A stretch of DNA of 64,000 bases, from the NCBI GenBank assembly GCA_050179685.1, contig JBFXEW010000023.1:1-64000 (forward strand), written 5' to 3'. Shown here piece by piece: positions 43,520 to 51,587 of the stretch (position 1 is its first letter; each line of letters starts with the position of its first letter). This DNA comes from GWE2-40-63 sp050179685. GTDB lineage: Bacteria > Bacteroidota > Bacteroidia > Bacteroidales > SZUA-534. Both the position numbers and the translations under genes were made by a program. Under the pieces are notes generated by a model. It did no database searches. It was not told the origin of the DNA and worked only from the letters and a program-made list of their open reading frames with translations.

Positions 43520-45148
43520 GTGAATAAATTAATAGCTCATAGTATTTTTATTATTATTCTCTTGTTTTCATCGGGTACACGGGCACAAACCTCCACTCCT
43601 TATCTTGCCAAAAAAGGAACGGCAACGCAACTAATGGTTCACAGCAACCCCTTTCTTATCCGGGGAGGGGAGCTCGGCAATTCCAGTGCGTCGAGTCCGG
43701 ACTATTTGAACCAAATATGGCCAATCCTGGAACAAATGAACCTCAACACCATTTTAGCTCCGGTTTATTGGGAGCTTGTGGAACCCACCGAAGGAACTTT
43801 TGATTTTTCCTTGGTCGATTCACTTATTTATCAGTCGCGTAAGCGAAATATGAAATTAATTTTATTATGGTTTGGCAGCTGGAAAAACAGCATGTCGTGC
43901 TATGTTCCCGGATGGGTAAAAACCGATGCCCAACGCTTTCCCCGGGCGATAAATAAAAACGGTCAGGCTGTTGAAATCCTCTCACCTTTTAATGCTAACA
44001 ATCTGGAAGCCGACAAAAAAGCATTTACCTGTTTAATGCAACATTTAAAAACTATTGATTCAAAAGAAAATACAGTAATCATGGTTCAGGTTGAAAACGA
44101 AATTGGTATGCTCCCCGATGCCCGCGATTACTCACCCAATGCCAATGAAAAATACAACCAGCAGGTTCCGCAAGCTTTTATAAACTATCTTAAAACAAAT
44201 GAAAAGCAATTGCTGCCTGAATTCAAAAAACTTTGGGTAACAGCCGGAAAAAAAACACAGGGCACTTGGGCCGAAGTATTTGGCAATTCTAAAAACAGCG
44301 AAGAAATTTTTATGGCCTGGCATTTTGCCCGGTTTACCGAGGAACTGGCAAAAGCAGGCAAATCTGCTTACCCATTACCCATGTTCATCAATGCAGCGCT
44401 TAACCGCATAGGTTATGCTCCGGGAGAATATCCCAGTGCCGGACCCCTTCCCCATTTAATGGATGTTTGGTGGGCTGGAGCTCCTTCAATCGATATGTTA
44501 ACACCCGATATTTACTTTCCCGATTTTGAACATTGGTGCAAGCTTTATCATCGGGGCGGAAATCCGCTGTTTATTCCCGAAGCCCGCTTTGAGCCCTCGG
44601 TTGCGGCTAAAATGTTTTATGCTCTAGGAAATCACGATGCCATGGGATTCAGCCCTTTTTCAATAGAATCGACAGATAATCCGGCTGAAGAATCCATTGT
44701 TAAGAGTTATCATCTGATTAAGCAACTGAGTCCGCTTATTTTAAGCCATCAGGGAACCGGACAAATGGCCGGATTCCGACTTAATAATGAACATTTAAGC
44801 GATACACTGATTCTCGGCAGCTATCAACTTATTGTAAAACACGATTACACCCTGGGATGGAATCCCGAGGCAAAGAATAATAGTTGGCCCGATGCCGGTG
44901 GTATAATTATTTGCACTGCTCCCGGTGAATATTGGGTAGCCGGCACCGGTCTGGTAATAAATTTTGCATTGCCTGAAAACAATTCAGGTAGTGCCGGAAT
45001 ATATTCCATCGAAGAAGGAATTTTTTCATCAGATTCTATCTGGCAGCCAAATCGCCGTTTGAATGGCGATCAAAGTCACCAGGGAAGACACTTGAGAATT
45101 CCGATGAACCGATACAGTATTCAAAAACTAAAATTATATACTTATTGA
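43520..45148 (+). CDS. GH35-like glycosidase (DUF5597 type), secreted
   Basis: A 542-aa protein starting at GTG, with a signal peptide (1-22, TRAQ). The N-terminal TIM barrel has the GH35 pattern NTILAPVYWELVEPTEGTFDFS and the acid/base Glu in VQVENEIG. The second acidic motif is in LFIPEARFEP. The C-terminal third is beta-rich like DUF5597. GH35 is usually beta-galactosidase, but some members of this subgroup are assigned other activities. In a xylan locus it may act on galactosyl side chains or on a xylosidic bond (inference). Confidence 0.78.
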   Translation: MNKLIAHSIFIIILLFSSGTRAQTSTPYLAKKGTATQLMVHSNPFLIRGGELGNSSASSPDYLNQIWPILEQMNLNTILAPVYWELVEPTEGTFDFSLVDSLIYQSRKRNMKLILLWFGSWKNSMSCYVPGWVKTDAQRFPRAINKNGQAVEILSPFNANNLEADKKAFTCLMQHLKTIDSKENTVIMVQVENEIGMLPDARDYSPNANEKYNQQVPQAFINYLKTNEKQLLPEFKKLWVTAGKKTQGTWAEVFGNSKNSEEIFMAWHFARFTEELAKAGKSAYPLPMFINAALNRIGYAPGEYPSAGPLPHLMDVWWAGAPSIDMLTPDIYFPDFEHWCKLYHRGGNPLFIPEARFEPSVAAKMFYALGNHDAMGFSPFSIESTDNPAEESIVKSYHLIKQLSPLILSHQGTGQMAGFRLNNEHLSDTLILGSYQLIVKHDYTLGWNPEAKNNSWPDAGGIIICTAPGEYWVAGTGLVINFALPENNSGSAGIYSIEEGIFSSDSIWQPNRRLNGDQSHQGRHLRIPMNRYSIQKLKLYTY

Positions 45149-45204
45149 TTAACAATTGACTAACAGTCAATTATAACCACAATATTAATTATTAAAAAAC
45201 CATT

Positions 45205-46677
45205 ATGAGCGCTTCTTCACAAAAACTTTCTGTTCTGGAAAAAATAGGATATAGTTTGGGCGATTTATCGGCAAACCTCATCTTTCAAACCTTAATGACT
45301 TTTATTGCGTTTTTCTATACCGATGTATATAAAATACCCCCAGCTACTGCTTCGGCTATTATTTTTGCAGGTGGAATGCTTGGAGCCTTCTTTAATCCGG
45401 TAATGGGCATAATTGCCGATCGCACACAAACCCGCTGGGGAAAATTTCGTCCCTGGATTTTATGGACAGCTGTTCCCTTTGGTGTTATTGCCTTATTGGC
45501 CTTCAGTACACCCGATTTTAGTCCCGAAGGAAAAGTTGTTTACGCAATGATTACCTACATTCTATTGGTAGTAATTTATTCAGCAAACAACCTTCCCTAT
45601 TCAGCATTAAGTGGAGTTATTACCGGCGACATGGCCGAACGCAACAGCCTTTCGTCGTACCGCTTTATAGCGGTTACCACAGCCCAGTTTATAGTGCAGG
45701 TATTGCTTCTGCCTTTGGTTCTAATTCTTGGCGATGGAGACCGAACAGTAGGTTTCGAAAAAACCATGGGTATTTTTGCTGTGGTTGGAATCGTATTTTT
45801 TATAATTACTTTTTTAACTACCAAAGAACGTATTGTTCCCCGTCCTGAGCAGCAATCAAGCGTAAAACAGGATTTAAGCGATTTATTTAAGAACCGCCCC
45901 TGGATTGTTATGTTGCTGCTTACCATCTTTGTTTTTATTACCCTATCGCTAAAAGGCGGAATGTATGTTTATTATTTTGAACATTATATGAGCGAAGCCC
46001 ATTTGGCTGCATTTCTCGACAATGTGGGTTTCAACAGATTTATAGCGGGATTGAACAATTCGCTAACCAGTATCGGGCTACATGGCTTTCAATGGCCCGA
46101 GGATGCTCCCACCTCAGCTTTTAGCCTGTTTAATGCTGGCGGTATTATCTTTATGATGTTTGGTATAGGTTTATCGAAAAGCCTGGCTGACAAATACGGT
46201 AAACGCGACGTTTTTGGAACTGCTTTATTCCTCTCAACACTTTGCTTACTGGCATTCTACTTTTATTCACCTCAATCGGTAGCATTGGTTTTTGTCAGCC
46301 AGATTCTTCACGGATTGTTTTACGGAATTACCATTCCTTTACTTTGGGCTATGATTGCCGATGTGGCCGACTATTCTGAATGGAAAAATAACCGAAGGGC
46401 CACTGCCATCATCTTTTCAGCCATGATTTTTGGATTAAAAGCCGGATTAAGTATCGGTGGTGCTTTAGTAGCCGGAATATTAGCCGGTTTTGGTTACGAT
46501 GAAAGCTTTGTAACCCAATTACCCGGAACCATAAACGGAATAAAACTTTCAGTAAGTGTATTTCCAACCATCACCTTTATGATTGGAGTCGCCAGCTTGT
46601 TCTTTTACGACATCAATAAAAAGAAAGAAAGCCTGATTGAAAAAGAATTGCTGGAACGCAGAATTTCTGAAAACTAA
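45205..46677 (+). CDS. GPH-family sugar:cation symporter
   Basis: A 490-aa inner-membrane carrier with 12 predicted helices. The MFS_2 N-terminus (LEKIGYSLGDLSANLIFQ) and the loop DRTQTRWGKFRPWIL are hallmarks of the glycoside-pentoside-hexuronide family that includes the xyloside transporter XynP. It has DVADYSEWKNNRRATAI near the C-terminus. It should bring xylo-oligosaccharides or uronic-acid-bearing sugars into the cytoplasm, where the signal-less GH43 can act. Confidence 0.92.
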   Translation: MSASSQKLSVLEKIGYSLGDLSANLIFQTLMTFIAFFYTDVYKIPPATASAIIFAGGMLGAFFNPVMGIIADRTQTRWGKFRPWILWTAVPFGVIALLAFSTPDFSPEGKVVYAMITYILLVVIYSANNLPYSALSGVITGDMAERNSLSSYRFIAVTTAQFIVQVLLLPLVLILGDGDRTVGFEKTMGIFAVVGIVFFIITFLTTKERIVPRPEQQSSVKQDLSDLFKNRPWIVMLLLTIFVFITLSLKGGMYVYYFEHYMSEAHLAAFLDNVGFNRFIAGLNNSLTSIGLHGFQWPEDAPTSAFSLFNAGGIIFMMFGIGLSKSLADKYGKRDVFGTALFLSTLCLLAFYFYSPQSVALVFVSQILHGLFYGITIPLLWAMIADVADYSEWKNNRRATAIIFSAMIFGLKAGLSIGGALVAGILAGFGYDESFVTQLPGTINGIKLSVSVFPTITFMIGVASLFFYDINKKKESLIEKELLERRISEN

Positions 46678-46710
46678 ATAAAAATATCAACCCTTTAAAA
46701 ATATAACACG

Positions 46711-47871
46711 ATGAAAACGCTTTTAAGAAAAACGAAACTATGGGTTGGAATGTCCATAGTTTTAATGGGGCTGGCACTTTATGCCTGCAATCAGCCTGTC
46801 AATAAAAATGATTCGAATCATTTATCGCTAAAACAAGCCTTTGATGGCAAGTTTTATATGGGTGCCGCTTTAAATACCATGCAGGTAAATGGCAACGACC
46901 CCAAAGCAACCGAACTGATTGAAAAACACTACAACTCAATTGTAGCCGAAAACTGTATGAAAAGCGAATCGCTGCAACCCCAACAAGGTGTTTTTAATTT
47001 TAAAGATGCTGATGATTTTGTTGCCTATGGCGAGAAAAACAATATGCACATCATTGGGCATACCCTGGTTTGGCATTCACAAACTCCCAAATGGTTATTT
47101 GTTGATGCAGAAGGTAACGATGTTCCGCGCGACACGCTGATTGCCCGCATGAAAAACCACATTCAAACTGTAGTTGGCCGGTACAAAGGCCGTGTACACG
47201 GCTGGGATGTTGTTAACGAAGCCATTAGCGACAGTGCCGGTTTACGCAACAGCAAATTTCTTCAAATTATTGGTCCTGATTACATTGAGCTGGCTTTTAA
47301 ATTTGCTAACGAAGCCGATCCGGAGGCCGAATTGTATTATAACGATTATGCCATGAATAAACCCAATAAGCGAGCTGAAGCCGTTAAGCTGGCACAAAAC
47401 CTTATCGATAAAGGAATCCGCATCGATGGAATTGGAATGCAGGGTCATTATGGATTAATGTACGATGTGTTTGACGAAGTGGAACATAGTATACTGGCAT
47501 ATTCTGCACTTGGATTAAAAGTAATGGTTACTGAACTCGATATAACCGTATTACCCAATCCAAACAGGCAAATAACAGCTGAAATATCACAAAACCATGA
47601 ACTAAAGGCTGAATACAATCCTTATGAAAATGGTTTGCCCGATTCTGTCTCCATTGAACTCACCAATTACTACACCCGTTTGTTTAAAATCTACCTGAAA
47701 CATAGCGATAAAATTAGTCGGGTAACTTTTTGGGGAGTTAACGATGGTCAATCATGGCGCAATTACTGGCCCATTCATGGTCGGGTCGACTATCCGCTAC
47801 CTTTCGATCGCAATTACGAACCCAAGCCTATGGTTGAACAAATTATAAAGCTGGCTGCTGAAACCAAATGA
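46711..47871 (+). CDS. GH10 endo-1,4-beta-xylanase, lipoprotein
   Basis: A 386-aa protein with an N-terminal lipoprotein signal (LYACN lipobox). The GH10 domain holds AENCMKSESLQP, HTLVWHSQTPKW, the acid/base Glu in GWDVVNEAI, and the nucleophile Glu in VTELDIT. A WGVNDGQSW motif lies near the C-terminus. It cuts the xylan backbone in the periplasm or at the outer membrane. It follows the symporter by 33 bases. Confidence 0.94.
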   Translation: MKTLLRKTKLWVGMSIVLMGLALYACNQPVNKNDSNHLSLKQAFDGKFYMGAALNTMQVNGNDPKATELIEKHYNSIVAENCMKSESLQPQQGVFNFKDADDFVAYGEKNNMHIIGHTLVWHSQTPKWLFVDAEGNDVPRDTLIARMKNHIQTVVGRYKGRVHGWDVVNEAISDSAGLRNSKFLQIIGPDYIELAFKFANEADPEAELYYNDYAMNKPNKRAEAVKLAQNLIDKGIRIDGIGMQGHYGLMYDVFDEVEHSILAYSALGLKVMVTELDITVLPNPNRQITAEISQNHELKAEYNPYENGLPDSVSIELTNYYTRLFKIYLKHSDKISRVTFWGVNDGQSWRNYWPIHGRVDYPLPFDRNYEPKPMVEQIIKLAAETK

Positions 47872-47882
47872 ACTTTTTAAAA

Positions 47883-47914
47883 AAGCAGGGCAAGTTTTAA
47901 CCCTTGCCCTACTT
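47883..47914. terminator. Hairpin between GH10 and GH30 genes
   Basis: 12-bp arms AAGCAGGGCAAG (47883-47894) and CTTGCCCTACTT (47903-47914), one mismatch. There is no T-run downstream on the plus strand, so it may stabilise the message or adjust expression rather than stop transcription fully. Confidence 0.4.
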
Positions 47915-47928
47915 AAAACTATCCCAAC

Positions 47929-49395
47929 ATGCATAAATGCTACACTTATTTCCTAATTCTAATCATCATAATGCTAAGTCAATTATCGCTTAGCGCTCAA
48001 ACAATAACAGTCGATTCCAATACAGAATATCAATTAATTCGTGGTTTTGGGGGAGTCAATATGCCCTCCTGGATTGGCAACCTGACTACCGATCAGGTAA
48101 CCACGGCTTTTGGAAACGACGACGGACAATTGGGATTTAGTATTTTACGAATTAAAGTTCCCAATCAAACGTCAGGATTTGCCCAGGAAGTAAGAGCAGC
48201 AGAAACGGCAAAAAATTTGGGAGCACTTATTATGGCTTCGCCCTGGTCGCCTCCAGCGGCTTATAAAAGCAACCTAAACAGTATTGGCGGATATTTAAAC
48301 GATACCAGTTACGACGATTATGCCAATTATCTGGTCGGTTTTGTTGAGTATATGGAGTCGAATAATATTCCTATCGAAGCTGTATCGATACAAAACGAAC
48401 CCGATATTGCTGTTGATTATGAGTCGTGCGACTGGACACCGGAACAAATGACTGCATTTTTAATCAGTCAGGGCGAAAAACTCAAACACCTGAATATTGT
48501 GGTATCGGAATCGTATCGTTTTGACAAAAAACAAACCGATACCATTTTGAATAATCCCGAAGCCTTGCAGTATGTCGACATTATTGGAGGACACATCTAT
48601 GGTTCGGGTTTGGCCGATTATCCTCTGGCGCGCGAAAAAGGTAAGGAGGTTTGGATGACCGAGCACCTGAACACAGATACCACCTGGACTGCAGTTTTAG
48701 GAACCGGAAAAGAAATTAACGATTGTATGCAGGCTAATTTCAATGCCTACTTATGGTGGTACATCCGAAGGTTTTATGGACCACTTTCAGACCAGGGAAA
48801 CATAACCAAACGTGGCTATGTTATGGCACAATATTCCAAATTTGTACGCCCCGGTTTTAAAAGAATCGCTGCATCGACCAACAATTTATCAAACGTATAT
48901 GTAACAGCTTATAAAAGTGACACAAACGTCATTGTAGTTGTGGTTAATCGCAACAGTAGTTCAAAAAACATCGAGATTTCAATTCCTGAAGCATCATTTC
49001 CCAACCTGGCTAAATACACCACATCGAAATCAAAAAATTTGGAGAAGGAGGCTATTGTTCCCGGAACTCAAAATTTGTTTTCAGTTACTGTCGATGCCAG
49101 CAGCGTAACAACCTTTGTGGGAACAAAAGAGGAAGCAACCCATATGGTAAATGTTCCAATAGATGAATGCATACAAATTTATCCCAATCCGGCTCATGAC
49201 AAACTTTACATAAATACACCGGAAAACTTGGTTGATGCCAGGTGGATAATACTGAGCCAATTGGGTGACGTACTATTTTCTGGTCAGTTGGTACCAAATC
49301 AGGACATCAATTTACAGTCGTTAGCACCGGGAATTTATTTTATTCAAATAGAACAATCAAATAAGGTGTTTTCCAAAAAATTTATCAGACAATAA
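47929..49395 (+). CDS. GH30 (subfamily 8-like) glucuronoxylanase with T9SS sorting domain
   Basis: A 488-aa protein with a signal peptide (1-23). The GH30 barrel opens IRGFGGVNMPSW and contains the acid/base Glu in SIQNEPDI and the nucleophile Glu in VWMTEHLNTDT. WWYIRRFYGPLSD matches the loop whose Arg binds glucuronate in GH30_8 enzymes, so cutting next to glucuronic acid side chains is likely. The side beta-domain is followed by a T9SS type A domain (about 415-488: IYPNPAHDKLYI, LAPGIYFIQIEQ), which sends it to the cell surface. Confidence 0.9.
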   Translation: MHKCYTYFLILIIIMLSQLSLSAQTITVDSNTEYQLIRGFGGVNMPSWIGNLTTDQVTTAFGNDDGQLGFSILRIKVPNQTSGFAQEVRAAETAKNLGALIMASPWSPPAAYKSNLNSIGGYLNDTSYDDYANYLVGFVEYMESNNIPIEAVSIQNEPDIAVDYESCDWTPEQMTAFLISQGEKLKHLNIVVSESYRFDKKQTDTILNNPEALQYVDIIGGHIYGSGLADYPLAREKGKEVWMTEHLNTDTTWTAVLGTGKEINDCMQANFNAYLWWYIRRFYGPLSDQGNITKRGYVMAQYSKFVRPGFKRIAASTNNLSNVYVTAYKSDTNVIVVVVNRNSSSKNIEISIPEASFPNLAKYTTSKSKNLEKEAIVPGTQNLFSVTVDASSVTTFVGTKEEATHMVNVPIDECIQIYPNPAHDKLYINTPENLVDARWIILSQLGDVLFSGQLVPNQDINLQSLAPGIYFIQIEQSNKVFSKKFIRQ

Positions 49396-49465
49396 ATTTT
49401 AAAATTCGCCCTTTTGAAAAATTTAAATCAAATAAAAAGATAAAGTCAAATTAAAGAATACAAGC

Positions 49466-50437
49466 ATGAACAAATCAAAATATTTAGTCAAGGATTTATA
49501 CACAGCCGACCCTTCGGCTCATGTATTCAACGGAAAACTTTACATTTATCCGTCGCACGATATTGAATCGGGAATTCCAGAGAATGATAATGGCGACCAT
49601 TTCGACATGCGCGATTATCATGTTTTTTCAATGGACGATATTAACGGCGAAGTTACCGACCATGGCGTAGCTCTCGATGTAAAACAGGTTCCCTGGTCAG
49701 GTCGTCAAATGTGGGCTCCCGACGCAGCAGAAAAAAATGGAACCTATTATTTTTATTTTCCTTTAAAAGATAAAACAGATATATTCCGAATTGGCGTGGC
49801 AGTGAGCGATTCTCCCACAGGCCCTTTTAAAGCTGAAACCAACCCTATTATTGGTAGTTACAGCATCGATCCGGCGGTTTATAAAGATAACGACAACGAT
49901 TACTACATGTATTTTGGTGGTCTTTGGGGCGGGCAACTGCAACGGTATCGCAACAACAAAGCACAGGAATGTGGAAAAGAACCCGCCGATAATGAACCGG
50001 CTCTTTGTCCCAAAGTCGCAAAAATGAGCAGCAACATGCTTGAATTTGCCGAAGAACCCCGCGATTTAGTCATTTTAGACGAAAAAGGAAATCCTTTACT
50101 GGCCGGTGATCACGAACGGCGCTTTTTCGAAGCTGCCTGGATGCACAAATACAAGGGTAAATATTACTTTTCGTATTCAACCGGGAATACCCACCTGCTT
50201 TGCTATGCAATCGGTGATAATCCTTACGGACCTTTTACCTGGCAGGGCGTTATATTAACTCCGGTAGTTGGCTGGACAACCCACCACTCCATTTGTGAAT
50301 TTAAGGGTAAATGGTACCTCTTTCATCACGACAGTAAACCATCGGGAGGAAAAACCTGGCTACGCAGCATAAAAGTCGCTGAAATAAACTACCGATCGGA
50401 TGGAACCATTGAACCCATCGATGGATTAGCTGATTAG
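49466..50437 (+). CDS. Cytoplasmic GH43 beta-xylosidase
   Basis: A 323-aa GH43 without a signal peptide. Acidic residues are seen in DPSAHVFNGKLYI (base), SIDPAVYKDNDNDYY (modulator) and RRFFEAAWMHKYKGKYYF (acid). The compact single-domain form resembles GH43 subfamily 1 beta-xylosidases (subfamily tentative). Because it stays in the cytoplasm it should finish the breakdown of oligosaccharides delivered by the GPH symporter. Confidence 0.88.
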   Translation: MNKSKYLVKDLYTADPSAHVFNGKLYIYPSHDIESGIPENDNGDHFDMRDYHVFSMDDINGEVTDHGVALDVKQVPWSGRQMWAPDAAEKNGTYYFYFPLKDKTDIFRIGVAVSDSPTGPFKAETNPIIGSYSIDPAVYKDNDNDYYMYFGGLWGGQLQRYRNNKAQECGKEPADNEPALCPKVAKMSSNMLEFAEEPRDLVILDEKGNPLLAGDHERRFFEAAWMHKYKGKYYFSYSTGNTHLLCYAIGDNPYGPFTWQGVILTPVVGWTTHHSICEFKGKWYLFHHDSKPSGGKTWLRSIKVAEINYRSDGTIEPIDGLAD

Positions 50438-50479
50438 TTTAAAACACAGGATTATGATTTTTAACTAAAGCCTATTAAA

Positions 50480-51577
50480 ATGAAAAACCTAATTAGTTTG
50501 TTTGTTGTTGCACTACTTTTTAGTCAATGTACAAATTCAGTTAAAAATAACACAGCTAAACCTTTGACTTTAAAGTCGGTATATAAAGATTACTTTACCA
50601 TAGGAATGGCTGTAAATTCCCGTTTGCTTAACAGTGCTGATACTTCGTTGGTAAATTACCACTTTGGAAGCATCACCGCCGAGAACTGCATGAAACCAGA
50701 AGTACTTCAACCCAACGAAGGTGTCTGGAACTGGGAACAAGCCGATGCGCTGATAGCCTATGCAAAAGCAAATAAGTTAAAGGTTCATGGACATTGCCTG
50801 GTTTGGCACGAACAAACGCCTGAATGGTTTTTCAACGATGGTGATAAACCCGCTTCAAAAGAATTGTTATTTGAACGCATGCAAAATCACATTACTACCG
50901 TTATGCATCGCTATAAAGACGATGTACAAAGTTGGGATGTGGTTAATGAAGCGGTTGCCGATGAATCAGATCGTGTTTATCGCGAAAAAGATTCTCCCTG
51001 GTTCCAGCTGACCGGAAGTGAATTTATTGCTAAAGCATTTGAGTTTGCAAATGCTGCCGACCCCAATGCCTTGCTTTTTTATAACGATTATAACAGCGCC
51101 CGGCCCGAGAAAAGAGAACGCATTTACACCCTGTTAAAAACACTGGTCGATAGTGGTGTTCCTATCCATGGTGTGGGTTTGCAAGGTCATTGGAGTGTTT
51201 ACGAGCCCTCGGAAGAAGATCTCCGCAAAGCCATCGAACAGTTTTCATCATTGGGCTTACAGGTTCGAATTACCGAACTCGACATCTCGATGTATCTATG
51301 GGAAAAAGAGCGGCGCGATGTACTTCCGGATGAAACCATTTCATATACTCCGGAATGGCAGCAAAAACAAGACAAACAATATGAAATGATTTTCAGGGTT
51401 TGTCGCGAAAATAATGACATAGTAAGCGGGATAACCTTTTGGGGACTTGCCGACAACAACAGTTGGCTGAATAATTATCCGGCAAAGGGACGAAAAAATT
51501 ATCCCTTATTGTTCGACGAAAACCGTCAACCCAAATCCTGCTTTTACAGCATTTCTGAATTTGAAAAGAACCCCTAA
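50480..51577 (+). CDS. GH10 endo-xylanase, lipoprotein
   Basis: A 365-aa protein with lipobox LFSQC (Cys17). The GH10 barrel has AENCMKPEVLQP, HCLVWHEQTPEW, acid/base Glu in SWDVVNEAV and nucleophile Glu in ITELDIS, ending WGLADNNSW. It is similar in layout to the GH10 at 46711 but clearly different in sequence, so they are not a recent duplication. Its stop codon is 10 bases before the next ATG. Confidence 0.94.
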   Translation: MKNLISLFVVALLFSQCTNSVKNNTAKPLTLKSVYKDYFTIGMAVNSRLLNSADTSLVNYHFGSITAENCMKPEVLQPNEGVWNWEQADALIAYAKANKLKVHGHCLVWHEQTPEWFFNDGDKPASKELLFERMQNHITTVMHRYKDDVQSWDVVNEAVADESDRVYREKDSPWFQLTGSEFIAKAFEFANAADPNALLFYNDYNSARPEKRERIYTLLKTLVDSGVPIHGVGLQGHWSVYEPSEEDLRKAIEQFSSLGLQVRITELDISMYLWEKERRDVLPDETISYTPEWQQKQDKQYEMIFRVCRENNDIVSGITFWGLADNNSWLNNYPAKGRKNYPLLFDENRQPKSCFYSISEFEKNP

Positions 51578-51587
51578 TTTTTTTGAA

